Of a stretch of 64,000 bases of DNA, positions 1-10,019 are shown piece after piece. Where the stretch lies: contig MKWI01000006.1 of NCBI GenBank assembly GCA_001899715.1, positions 248,001-312,000 of the forward strand. The letters run 5' to 3'. Source of the DNA: Sphingobium sp. 66-54 (GTDB lineage Bacteria > Pseudomonadota > Alphaproteobacteria > Sphingomonadales > Sphingomonadaceae). The translations under genes and the position numbers were made by a program. Each line of letters opens with the position of its first letter. The stretch's first letter is position 1. Below the pieces are notes generated by a model that was not told where the DNA came from, did no database searches, and saw only the letters and a program-made list of their open reading frames with translations.

Positions 1-1721
<1,721 letters not shown>

Positions 1722-1781
1722 AGGCGGCCAACCGCTGGAAACGCGATCCAGCGAGCGCGATACTCCTCACAGAGCAATGCT

Positions 1782-1858
1782 GTGCTCCTGCGCAGGCAGG
1801 AGTCCAGGGCGGCGAGGGACCGCGCCTGGGTCCTGGGCTCCTGCTTTCGCGGGAGCAC
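1782..1858. repeat. Inverted pair of the dispersed GCTCCTGC palindromic repeat
   Basis: Seen: the arm at 1782-1808 and the arm at 1832-1858 are reverse complements with about 23 of 27 positions matching. Each arm also contains its own small palindrome of the type GCTCCTGC-NNNN-GCAGGAG. The pair lies between obgE and proB and could form a large stem-loop in RNA. Related copies occur at 12393-12416, 15503-15525, 22281-22350 and 43796-43868. It resembles REP-type intergenic elements; no transposase is nearby. Confidence 0.8.
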
Positions 1859-1952
1859 GGCGCTTCCATAAGGAAGCTGTCCCGAACGGACACCGCCCGC
1901 ACCCCAATAAACCCCTCTTCCCGGAACCGCGCGGGAGCGATAGGGCGGAATC

Positions 1953-3074
1953 ATGATCGGTTTCCCGCCCGCCACATGCCGCCGCCTCGTCATCAAGGTC
2001 GGATCGGCCTTGCTCGTCGCGCCGGACGGGTCGGTGCGGCGCGCCTGGCTGGACAGCCTCGTCACCGAGATCGCCGAGCGCCGCGCGGCCGGGCAGCAGA
2101 TCGCGGTCGTCTCCTCGGGCGCCATCGCGCTCGGCGCCCGCCGGCTCGGCCTTGCCAAGGGCGGGCGGGCGACGCTGGAGGACGCGCAGGCCGCCGCCGC
2201 CGTCGGCCAGATCGCATTGAGCCGCGTGTGGGCGGACCTGCTGGTCGGCCACGGCCTCACCGCCGCGCAGATGCTGGTGACGCTGGGCGATCTGGAGGAC
2301 CGCCGCCGCTATCTCAATGCCTCCGCCACGCTCGACCGGCTGATCGGCCTCGGCGCGGTGCCGGTGGTCAACGAGAATGACAGCGTCGCCACCGAGGAGA
2401 TCCGCTTCGGCGACAACGACCGGCTCGCCGCGCGCATCGGCCAGGCGGCGCGCGCCGACGCGGTGGTGCTGCTCTCCGATATCGACGGGCTCTACACCGC
2501 CAACCCGCAGAGCCACCCGGACGCCACGCTGATCCCGCTGGTCGAGAAAATCGACGCGCGCATCGCCGCCATGGCGGACGGCAAGTCCGCCTCCGGCATG
2601 GGCTCGGGCGGGATGATCTCCAAGCTGGAGGCGGCGCGGATCGCCACCGGCGCGGGCACCCACCTCGCCATCATCTCCGGGCGGGTCAACGCGCCGCTCG
2701 GCCACTGGCAGGAGACCGGCCGGGGCACGCTGTTCCACGCCTCCGCCCGGCGCGGCGCGCGCAAGGACTGGCTGGCCGGGCGGCTCACCGTCAAGGGCCA
2801 CATCACCGTCGACGCGGGCGCGGCCGAAGCGCTGCGCAAGGGCCGCAGCCTGCTCCCCGCCGGCACCACCGCGAGCAGCGGCAGCTATGCGCGCGGCGAC
2901 GTGATCGACATCGTCGGGCCGGACGGCGTCCGCATCGCGCGCGGCCTCGCCCAATATGACAGCCACGATGCCGAGCGCATCGTCGGCAAGCGCAGCGACC
3001 AGATCGCCCGCCTGCTCGGCGCCGCGCCGCGCGCCGCGCTCGTCCACCGCGACCATATGGTGCTGCTGTCGTGA
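1953..3074 (+). CDS. proB: Glutamate 5-kinase with C-terminal PUA domain
   Basis: 373 residues. The enzyme phosphorylates L-glutamate to gamma-glutamyl phosphate, the first step of proline synthesis, in the cytoplasm. The amino-acid kinase domain (about 1-260) begins LVIKVGSALLV and includes VSSGAIALG, PVVNENDSVA, FGDNDRLAA and GMGSGGMISKLEAA. A PUA domain (about 275-360) follows, as in E. coli ProB. The stop overlaps the GTG start of the next gene (GTGA), so the SDR gene is translationally coupled to it. proA is not in the window. Confidence 0.96.
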   Translation: MIGFPPATCRRLVIKVGSALLVAPDGSVRRAWLDSLVTEIAERRAAGQQIAVVSSGAIALGARRLGLAKGGRATLEDAQAAAAVGQIALSRVWADLLVGHGLTAAQMLVTLGDLEDRRRYLNASATLDRLIGLGAVPVVNENDSVATEEIRFGDNDRLAARIGQAARADAVVLLSDIDGLYTANPQSHPDATLIPLVEKIDARIAAMADGKSASGMGSGGMISKLEAARIATGAGTHLAIISGRVNAPLGHWQETGRGTLFHASARRGARKDWLAGRLTVKGHITVDAGAAEALRKGRSLLPAGTTASSGSYARGDVIDIVGPDGVRIARGLAQYDSHDAERIVGKRSDQIARLLGAAPRAALVHRDHMVLLS

Positions 3075-3994
3075 GCCTGCTGGCGATCACCGGGGGCACC
3101 GGCTTCGTCGGCAAGGCCGTGCTGGAGCGGGCGGTCGCCGCCGGCCACCGCGTCCGCGCCCTCGCCCGCCGCCCGCAGCCTGATCGCGAGGGCATCGAGT
3201 GGGTCGCCGGATCGCTGGAGAACAGCCGCGCGCTCGATGCGCTGGTGCGCGGCAGCGACGCCGTGATCCACATCGCCGGGGTGGTCAACGCGCCCGACCG
3301 TGCCGGGTTCGAGGCCGGCAACGCCACCGGCACCGCCGCGCTGACCGAGGCGATGCTGCTGAGCGAGACGCGCCGGCTGGTCCACGTCTCCTCACTCGCC
3401 GCGCGCGAGCCGCAGCTTTCCGATTACGGCTGGTCCAAGGCGGAAGCCGAGCGTTTCGTCACCACCAGCGGGCTCGACTGGACGATGGTGCGCCCGCCCG
3501 CCATCTTTGGCCCCGGCGATGCCGAGCTGCTGGAGCTGTTCCAGATGGCGACCTACGGCGTCGTGCTGCTGCCGCCCGGCGGCCGGCTCTCGGTCATCCA
3601 TGTCGACGATCTCGCGGCGCTGCTGGTGCGCCTCGCCGAGCCGGGCGCGGACAAATCGCAAGGCGCCACCTATGAGGTGGACGACGATCGCCCCACCGGC
3701 TGGACCCATGGCGAGTTCGCCCGTGCCATCGGTCACGCGGTCGGCCGCCCGAGGGTGCGCACCCTCGCCATGCCCAGCGCCCTCGTGCGGCTCGGCGCCC
3801 GCCTCGACCGCCGGCTGCGCGGCGACCGCGCGCGGCTGACGCCCGACCGGGCGGCCTATTTCTGCCACGAGGACTGGGTCGCCAACCCAACGCTCAAGCC
3901 GCCGTCCGCGCTCTGGACCCCCGCCATCGAGACCGAGCGCGGCCTCGCCGCCACCGCCGCCGCCTATCGGGAGAAGGGGTTGCTGCGGGGGTGA
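3071..3994 (+). CDS. Extended/atypical SDR, NAD(P)-dependent epimerase-like; candidate ceramide reductase (CerR)
   Basis: 307 residues, GTG start overlapping the proB stop by 4 bases. The Rossmann motif GGTGFVG is at residues 8-14, and the catalytic Tyr119 and Lys123 form a YxxxK motif (YGWSK). The later RPPAIFGPGD and LSVIHVDDLA stretches are typical of the NDUFA9-like/epimerase branch of SDRs. In Caulobacter a protein of this class, encoded next to spt and acp, is needed for ceramide synthesis and has been assigned the reduction of the 3-keto group (established, from memory). Inference: the proximity to acp-spt here makes the same role plausible. A general SDR function cannot be excluded from sequence alone. 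Confidence 0.6.
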   Translation: MSLLAITGGTGFVGKAVLERAVAAGHRVRALARRPQPDREGIEWVAGSLENSRALDALVRGSDAVIHIAGVVNAPDRAGFEAGNATGTAALTEAMLLSETRRLVHVSSLAAREPQLSDYGWSKAEAERFVTTSGLDWTMVRPPAIFGPGDAELLELFQMATYGVVLLPPGGRLSVIHVDDLAALLVRLAEPGADKSQGATYEVDDDRPTGWTHGEFARAIGHAVGRPRVRTLAMPSALVRLGARLDRRLRGDRARLTPDRAAYFCHEDWVANPTLKPPSALWTPAIETERGLAATAAAYREKGLLRG

Positions 3995-4093
3995 GGCGGC
4001 CCAGCCGTGCGGCGGGCACGGCACAGCCATTATCGAGAGCGAATCGCGCCGCTGGTAAAGCTTTCCCAACATATTGATGCGACAGGATCGGCT

Positions 4094-5857
4094 ATGAGGT
4101 TGTCGGGGGATTTTATGCGCTGGGCTCGCGACCGGCTGGCAATCGTGCTGATCGGCCTCGCGGCATGGTGCGCGGCCGCTCCCGCCGGTGCCGCCTCGCT
4201 CCGCCTGAACGAGACCCTCTGCCACGCGGTGAGCGGCGTGGAGCAGAGCGACAGCAGCCTCTCCTCCCTCCGGTTCGCCTGCACCGGCACGCCGGCGGGC
4301 TATCAGCAGGGCAGCCTCTGGCTGCGCACCGAGCTGCGCCAGCCGAAACCCCGCAGCGACCTCGCGCTGATGGTCCATCAATCGCGCTTCGACCGGCTTG
4401 CCGTGGCCTTTTCCTACGCCGACGGCGCGGTGCGCTGGCAGGATGTCCGCCAGGGCGATTACGGATCGCGGTGGCGCGCGGGCGGGCAGATCGCGTTCGA
4501 AGCGCCCGAGCGCGCCGCGCCCCTCACGGCGGTGACGATGCGGTTCGACCGGCTCGCCGGCCACGAATTCGTGCACGCCCGCCTGCTCCCGATGGACGAG
4601 AGCAGCATGCAGTCGGCGGGGATGGCGGCCGCCGTCGGCGCCGTGCTCACCCTGCTGCTGGTCGGCGGCATCTACAGCCTGTCGCTCGCCGTCGCGGTGC
4701 GGCGGCAATATCTGGCATGGCAGGCCGCGTGGTCCGCCACCATGATCCTGTGGGGGGCGCTCTGGTCGCAGGTCCATCTCGCGCTGGTGCCGGGCATGGC
4801 GGGCACCGTCTCGGCGCAGACCTGCACCTTCCTCGCCTGCCTCGCCATCGCCCTCGCCACGGCCAGCGCGATGACCGCGCTCGACCGGAGCAACGTGCCG
4901 GCGTGGTTGCGGCGGGTCACATTGTGCCTGGGCGTGGCCATCGGCATCGCCGGCATCCCGCTGGCCCTGATGCGCAGCGGCAATCTCGGGCTTTTGTCGG
5001 ACATTCTCGGCGTGGGGGTCCTCTGCACCCTGCTGGCGGTGGCGGTCTGCCTCGGCTGGGGCTGGCGGCGCGGCTCGCCCGAGGCGCGCGATCTGACCGC
5101 CGCCTGGGGCCTGCCGATGGCCGTGCTCGCCTTCATCAACATCGTCGACGTGGATGAGCGTTTCTGGGGCGGCGGGTCGAAGCTGCTGGTGCTGGTCGCC
5201 GCGACCTGGCAGGCGCTGTGGCTCGCGGCGGCCGCCACCCGCCGGCTGGCGCATCTGCGCATCGAGCGCGATCGCGCCCGCGCGGCGGAAGCGCAGGCGC
5301 GCGAGCTGGCCCGGCGCGATCCGCTCACCGGGCTGCCCAACCGGCGCGGCTTCATGGAAGGCATGGCGCCGCTGCTGGAGCGGGCGCGGGCGGACGATCT
5401 GCCCGTGGCCCTGCTGCTCGTCGATATCGACCGCTTCAAGTCGGTCAACGACGTGTATGGCCACGAGGCCGGCGACGCCGTGCTGTGCCGGATCGCGCAC
5501 CAGCTCGCGCGGTGGGAAAGCCCGGCTTGCGTCGTCGCCCGCCTTGGCGGCGAGGAGTTCGGTTTGCTGACGGTGGGCATGGCCGGGGGCGCGCTCGACC
5601 GGTTGGCCGGGGATATCTGCTGCGAAATCGCCGCCTGCGACCATAGCGATGCCGTGGGCGACCGGCGCGTGACGGCCAGCATCGGCGCGGCAGAACTGCC
5701 GCCGGGCCGCGATTTCCAGCATCTCTACGCCTTGGCCGACGAAGCGCTTTACGAAGCCAAGAACGCCGGCCGCAACCGGATCGCCCTGCGCCGGTCGGCA
5801 AGCGCGAGCGAGCACGCGCCCGATGGCTTCATCCCGAAAATCGCCGTGTCGCACTGA
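4094..5857 (+). CDS. Membrane diguanylate cyclase, 7TMR-DISM sensor plus GGDEF
   Basis: 587 residues from ATG 4094. An alternative ATG at 4115, with GGGGGA upstream, gives a tidier signal peptide. Domains in order: signal peptide ending near AAPAGAA; an extracytoplasmic beta-rich domain of 7TMR-DISMED2 type to about residue 165; seven hydrophobic helices (about 170-400); a short coiled linker; a GGDEF domain from RRDPLTGLPNRRGF, with the active-site GGEEF at 485-489. It should make c-di-GMP from GTP. The RxxD inhibitory site that normally precedes GGEEF by five residues is absent (SPAC instead), so product inhibition may be lost. It lies between the SDR gene and acp-spt, on the same strand. 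Confidence 0.85.
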   Translation: MRLSGDFMRWARDRLAIVLIGLAAWCAAAPAGAASLRLNETLCHAVSGVEQSDSSLSSLRFACTGTPAGYQQGSLWLRTELRQPKPRSDLALMVHQSRFDRLAVAFSYADGAVRWQDVRQGDYGSRWRAGGQIAFEAPERAAPLTAVTMRFDRLAGHEFVHARLLPMDESSMQSAGMAAAVGAVLTLLLVGGIYSLSLAVAVRRQYLAWQAAWSATMILWGALWSQVHLALVPGMAGTVSAQTCTFLACLAIALATASAMTALDRSNVPAWLRRVTLCLGVAIGIAGIPLALMRSGNLGLLSDILGVGVLCTLLAVAVCLGWGWRRGSPEARDLTAAWGLPMAVLAFINIVDVDERFWGGGSKLLVLVAATWQALWLAAAATRRLAHLRIERDRARAAEAQARELARRDPLTGLPNRRGFMEGMAPLLERARADDLPVALLLVDIDRFKSVNDVYGHEAGDAVLCRIAHQLARWESPACVVARLGGEEFGLLTVGMAGGALDRLAGDICCEIAACDHSDAVGDRRVTASIGAAELPPGRDFQHLYALADEALYEAKNAGRNRIALRRSASASEHAPDGFIPKIAVSH

Positions 5858-6244
5858 GCAGAAAAGTCGAGCGGCCAAGCTGCACCCATCGCGTCGCCCC
5901 GTCACTGTCCTACAGCGGCCCATATCTGGCATGCTTTCCGGATGGCAGGCCCTTCCCTCCGCATCGCCTCTGGCATGGCACCGGCCGTCTACCGCCCGGT
6001 CCCCCACCGTTTTCTTTTGCCTTCACCCCGCGACTTTCGTGACTTTCGACCGAAAAATGCGCTGTCACGACATTTTCGTTCGGCTTGCCCCATCGGACAT
6101 CCCGTGCCGGCCGATCGCGGCGCGATCCGGCCGCATCTTTCCGGCGCCCGGCGCATTCATGCCCGAATCCCGCCTTATTCGCTTGCCATAGGCGCGGCGG
6201 AGGGAGCATTCCGCTGGAATCCCCATGAACCGGAAAGAAACAGC
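5858..6244. other. Gene-free leader upstream of acp-spt
   Basis: 387 bp without a convincing gene. It is relatively AT-rich in its middle. An octamer GACTTTCG occurs twice in tandem (6032-6039 and 6041-6048), followed by CGAAAAATG (6051-6059) and an imperfect inverted partner CATTTTCG (6071-6078). This is the most likely place for the promoter and any regulator site of the acp-spt unit. No strong -35/-10 pair can be named with confidence. Confidence 0.4.
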
Positions 6245-6493
6245 ATGTCGGATCGCCAGGACGTTTTCGCGCAGGTCGCCGCGCAGATCGAGCCGTTCAA
6301 CAAAAAGGGCGTCGCGCTTGCGGAGGGCACCACCTTCGCCGGCGACCTCGAATGGGACAGCCTGACCGTGATGGATTTCGTCGCGGCCGTCGAGGACGCG
6401 TTCGACATCATCATCACCATGAACATGCAGGCCGAGATCGAGACGGTCGGCCAGTTGGTCGACGCGGTCATCAAGCTGCGGGGGGAGGGCTGA
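6245..6493 (+). CDS. Acyl carrier protein partner of serine palmitoyltransferase
   Basis: 82 residues, a four-helix ACP. The phosphopantetheine attachment serine is Ser39 in WDSL (the usual DSL motif). Family knowledge: in Caulobacter and sphingomonads an ACP (AcpR) encoded beside spt carries the fatty acyl chain given to Spt. Here spt starts only 5 bases after the stop, which strongly supports a dedicated partnership rather than general fatty-acid synthesis. The longer in-frame extension upstream of ATG 6245 has no ACP character; a GGAAAG stretch precedes the start. Confidence 0.9.
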   Translation: MSDRQDVFAQVAAQIEPFNKKGVALAEGTTFAGDLEWDSLTVMDFVAAVEDAFDIIITMNMQAEIETVGQLVDAVIKLRGEG

Positions 6494-6498
6494 GGACC

Positions 6499-7752
6499 AT
6501 GGCCGATATGATTGAGCGCACCACCATGCGGGTCGCCACCGCCGAGAAGGATCTGCTCTCCAGGTTCGATCCGCTGATCGCCGAGCGCGAGGCGCTGCTC
6601 GCCACCGGCGTGCGCGATCCCTTCGCCATCGTCATGGATCAGGTGAAATCGCCGACGCTGGCGGTCATCAAGGGCAAGGACACCATCCTGCTCGGCACCT
6701 ACAATTATATGGGCATGACCTTCGACCCGGACGTCATCAAGGCCGGCAAGGACGCGCTCGACAATTTCGGGTCCGGCACCACCGGCTCGCGCGTGCTCAA
6801 CGGCACCTATCAGGGCCACAAGGAAGTCGAGGACGCGCTCAAGGAGTTTTACGGCACCCGGAGCGCCATGGTCTTCTCGACCGGCTATCAGGCCAATCTC
6901 GGCATGATTTCCACGCTCGCCGGCAAGGGCGACTACATCATTCTGGATGCCGACAGCCACGCCTCCATCTATGACGGCTGCGCGCTCGGCAATGCCGAGA
7001 TCGTCCGCTTCCGCCACAACAGCGTCGAGGATCTCGACAAGCGCCTCGGCCGCCTGCCCGCAGAGGCGCAGAAGCTGGTGGTGCTGGAGGGCGTCTATTC
7101 GATGCTCGGCGACATCGCGCCGCTGCCGGAGATGGTCGCCGCCGTCCGCAAGCACCCCAATTGCATGATCCTCGTCGACGAGGCGCATGGCATGGGCTTC
7201 TTCGGCGCACACGGCCGGGGCGTCTATGAGGAGCTGGGCGTCGAGGATGAGATCGACTTCGTCGTCGGCACCTTCTCCAAGTCGGTCGGCACGGTCGGCG
7301 GCTTCTGCGTCTCCAACCACCCCAAGTTCGAGGTGATGCGCCTCGTCTGCCGGCCCTATGTGTTCACCGCCTCGCTGCCGCCAAGCGTGGTCGCCACCGC
7401 CGCCGCCTCCATCCGCAAGCTGATGCATGCCAGCGCCAAGCGCGCGCATCTGTGGGAGAACAGCAAGCGGCTGCACAAGGGCCTCATCGACCTGGGCTTC
7501 ACGCTCGGCACGAAGGAGCCGCAGTCGGCGATCATCGCGGTCATCCTTACCGACCAGACGCAGGCGGTAGCGATGTGGCAGGCGCTGCTGGAACTGGGCC
7601 TCTACGTGAACATGGCGCGCCCGCCGGCAACCCCGGCCGGCACCTATCTGCTGCGCTGCTCGCTGTGCGCCGAGCATTCGAGCGAGCAGGTCGGCCAGAT
7701 CCTCGCCATGTTCGAGCAGGCGGGGCGGATCACCGGCGCCATCCCCGCGTGA
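6499..7752 (+). CDS. spt: Serine palmitoyltransferase (soluble, PLP-dependent)
   Basis: 417 residues, nearly the size of the well-studied Sphingomonas enzyme (about 420). It condenses L-serine with an acyl thioester to give 3-ketodihydrosphingosine, the committed step of sphingolipid synthesis, in the cytoplasm as a homodimer. It belongs to the alpha-oxoamine synthase family. Seen: YNYMGMTFDPDV, GSGTTGSR, DADSHASIYDGC with the cofactor-stacking His, LVDEAHGMGFFG, and the PLP lysine at residue 261 in GTFSKSVG. The C-terminal YVNMARPPATPAG loop and the RCSLCAEHS segment are hallmarks of Spt as opposed to KBL or BioF. The start ATG is 5 bases after the ACP stop, so the pair is co-transcribed. 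Confidence 0.96.
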   Translation: MADMIERTTMRVATAEKDLLSRFDPLIAEREALLATGVRDPFAIVMDQVKSPTLAVIKGKDTILLGTYNYMGMTFDPDVIKAGKDALDNFGSGTTGSRVLNGTYQGHKEVEDALKEFYGTRSAMVFSTGYQANLGMISTLAGKGDYIILDADSHASIYDGCALGNAEIVRFRHNSVEDLDKRLGRLPAEAQKLVVLEGVYSMLGDIAPLPEMVAAVRKHPNCMILVDEAHGMGFFGAHGRGVYEELGVEDEIDFVVGTFSKSVGTVGGFCVSNHPKFEVMRLVCRPYVFTASLPPSVVATAAASIRKLMHASAKRAHLWENSKRLHKGLIDLGFTLGTKEPQSAIIAVILTDQTQAVAMWQALLELGLYVNMARPPATPAGTYLLRCSLCAEHSSEQVGQILAMFEQAGRITGAIPA

Positions 7753-7831
7753 CGCCGGCGGGGCGGAGCCCGGACCCGGCGGAGAGCCGGCTTCCCACCG
7801 CCCGCCCCTTCGTCTAGACTCGTCAGTCGAC

Positions 7832-9826
7832 ATGGCGGAACATGGCGAGAGCCTGGACGGGATAGCAGACGAAACGCCGCTCTGGCGGCGGCTGGTGCCG
7901 CTTGTGCTGGCGATCGTCTTCGCGCTGGCGCTCGGCCTGCTGGTCTATCTCGCCAATCACGCGTCCGATGCGCGCGAGCGCGCCGTCGCCCTCCAGCGCC
8001 ACAGCTATGTGGTCATGCTCCAGGCCAAGACGGTGGAGGCCAAGGTCGGCAATGCCGAGGCGCTGCTCGCCCGCTACGTGGTAAGCCACGACGCCGCCGT
8101 CGGCCGCCAGTTCCAGGATGAATGGGCGACCGCGCAGCGCGAACTGACCGCGCTGGAGCGCTCCACCCGCAACAGCCCCCGTCAGGCCCAGGCCGTCGCC
8201 CGGCTGCGCGCCGCCATGGCCGAGCGCGGCGCGACGCTCACCGAGATCGCGCTGCGCGTACGCTACGATCAGGCGCTGGGCGCGCTCGGCCAGCTCGAAG
8301 CGACGCGCAAGGAAGCCTCCGTCCGCACCATCGCCCAGGAACTGGCGACAGTGGTGGCGTTGCAGGAACGCGAGCGCCAGCGGCACGATGCGCAGGTCGA
8401 CCGCTCCGAATCGCGCATCGACCGGCTCAACGACAGCTACGGCATCGTCGGCCTCGGCCTGCTGATGGCGGTGCTCGTCGCGCTCTGGCTCGCCCACAGC
8501 GCACGCACCGAGCGCGTCTTTGCCCGCCGTCTCGCCCTCGCCGAGGCCGCGCGCGTCGATGATCTCGAAGTCGCCGTCGAGCAGCGCACCGAGCAGCTCC
8601 GCGACGCCAACGCCAAGCTCCAGCACGAGATGGAGGAGCGCCTCCATGCCGAGCAGAGCCTGCGCCAGCTCCAGAAGATGGAGGCGCTCGGCAAGCTGAC
8701 CGGCGGCATCGCGCACGACTTCAACAACATGCTCGCAGTCGTCGTCGGCGGCATCGACGTAGCCCGCCGCCAGATCGGCAAGAACCCCGAGAAGGCGGCC
8801 GCGCATCTCGACAGCGCGATCGAAGGCGCCAACCACGCCGCCGCGCTGATCGAGCGGCTGCTCGCCTTCGCCCGCTCCGAGCCGCTGCGGCCGGACCGGA
8901 TCGACCCCGATGCGCTGATCGTCCGCATGGAGGATCTGATCGCTCGCGCGATCGGCTCCGGCATCAAGGTCGAGCTGGATCTCGACGGGGGCGACTGGGC
9001 CGTCTGGGCCGACCGCGCGCAACTGGAGAGCGCGCTCATCAACATGGCGATCAATGCGCGCGACGCGATGGACGGGCGTGGCACGCTCACCATCGCGACC
9101 CGGCGCATGACCCTGCGCGAGCGCGAGATCGGCCAGTGCGCGGCGGGCGATCACGTCAGCCTCACCGTCACCGATACCGGCTGCGGCATGACGCCGGCCG
9201 TGCTGGAGCGCGTGTTCGAGCCGTTCTTCACCACCAAGGCGGTCGGCAAGGGCACCGGCCTCGGCCTCAGCCAGATCTTCGGGCTGGTGAGCCAGTGCCA
9301 TGGTGCCGTCGACATCAAGTCCACACCCGGCGAGGGGACCAGCGTGCAACTGCTGCTGCCGCGCATGACCGCCACGCAGGCGGCCAGCGCGGCACCTTCG
9401 GAACCGGCGCCGCAGACGGAGTCCGCCGAAGCGACGCCGCTGCGGATCATGGTGGTCGAGGACGATCCGCGCGTGCTGCGCGCCACTCTCGCCGCGCTCG
9501 CCACGCTCGGCCATGCCGGCATCGCCTGCGATCATCCCGGCAAGGCGGCCGCTCTCCTCGCCGCCGATCCCGCTATCGCCCTCATCCTTTCGGATGTGCT
9601 GATGCCCGATATGTCCGGCCCGGAGATGGTCGCCGCGCTGGGCGAGGCGGTCGCGGATACGCCGGTCATCTTCGTCACCGGTTTCGCCGGCGACAAGGGC
9701 ACTGCCGCGCAGCTCTCCGGCCATCCGCTGCTGCGCAAGCCATTCACCGTGGCCCAGCTCGCCGCCGCCATCGACAAGGCCGTGGCCCGCCCGCGCCGCC
9801 GCCGGCGCTCCTCCGCCGTCGCCTGA
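7832..9826 (+). CDS. Hybrid sensor histidine kinase, CHASE3-like sensor with receiver domain
   Basis: 664 residues. A membrane helix (about 20-42), a periplasmic all-helical region of CHASE3 type (about 43-200) and a second membrane helix (about 205-226) are followed by a coiled coil. The HisKA domain has the phospho-acceptor His295 in GGIAHDFNN, and the HATPase has NMAINARDAM, DTGCGM and GTGLGLSQI. A C-terminal receiver (about 540-650) has the phospho-acceptor Asp588 in SDVLMPDMSG. No separate response regulator is encoded nearby, so the output partner is unknown. It starts 79 bp after spt on the same strand, so it may be read with acp-spt. A 7-bp GC hairpin (9885-9905) lies downstream. Confidence 0.9.
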   Translation: MAEHGESLDGIADETPLWRRLVPLVLAIVFALALGLLVYLANHASDARERAVALQRHSYVVMLQAKTVEAKVGNAEALLARYVVSHDAAVGRQFQDEWATAQRELTALERSTRNSPRQAQAVARLRAAMAERGATLTEIALRVRYDQALGALGQLEATRKEASVRTIAQELATVVALQERERQRHDAQVDRSESRIDRLNDSYGIVGLGLLMAVLVALWLAHSARTERVFARRLALAEAARVDDLEVAVEQRTEQLRDANAKLQHEMEERLHAEQSLRQLQKMEALGKLTGGIAHDFNNMLAVVVGGIDVARRQIGKNPEKAAAHLDSAIEGANHAAALIERLLAFARSEPLRPDRIDPDALIVRMEDLIARAIGSGIKVELDLDGGDWAVWADRAQLESALINMAINARDAMDGRGTLTIATRRMTLREREIGQCAAGDHVSLTVTDTGCGMTPAVLERVFEPFFTTKAVGKGTGLGLSQIFGLVSQCHGAVDIKSTPGEGTSVQLLLPRMTATQAASAAPSEPAPQTESAEATPLRIMVVEDDPRVLRATLAALATLGHAGIACDHPGKAAALLAADPAIALILSDVLMPDMSGPEMVAALGEAVADTPVIFVTGFAGDKGTAAQLSGHPLLRKPFTVAQLAAAIDKAVARPRRRRRSSAVA

Positions 9827-9884
9827 GACCCGCCGCGCCGCCGCCGCGTCTTACCCGAGGCAGCCGCGCCGGGCGCATTTCAAA

Positions 9885-9905
9885 GGTTGCGGGCACCGCG
9901 CAACC
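9885..9905 (+). terminator. Possible hairpin after the hybrid kinase gene
   Basis: Perfect 7-bp arms GGTTGCG and CGCAACC enclose a 7-base loop. It lies 59 bases after the kinase stop and 115 bases before lptF. There is no clear T-run behind it, so intrinsic termination is uncertain. The lptF promoter presumably lies between it and 10020. Confidence 0.3.
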
Positions 9906-10019
9906 ACCTTACGGGCTAGGCGTTCACACGCCGGGAGCGGTCACACGACCCTGGGCACGCTGCTGGCGAGCGCCCACCCGCGATCCGGAACCGGGCAAGG
10001 GAAGCGCGCGCAACAGGCC

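Noticed and set aside
3392..6007. An 871-codon minus-strand open frame opposite the SDR and cyclase genes.
   Set aside because: Same GC-bias artefact; low-complexity Arg/Ala/Gly composition; the opposite strand carries clear protein families.
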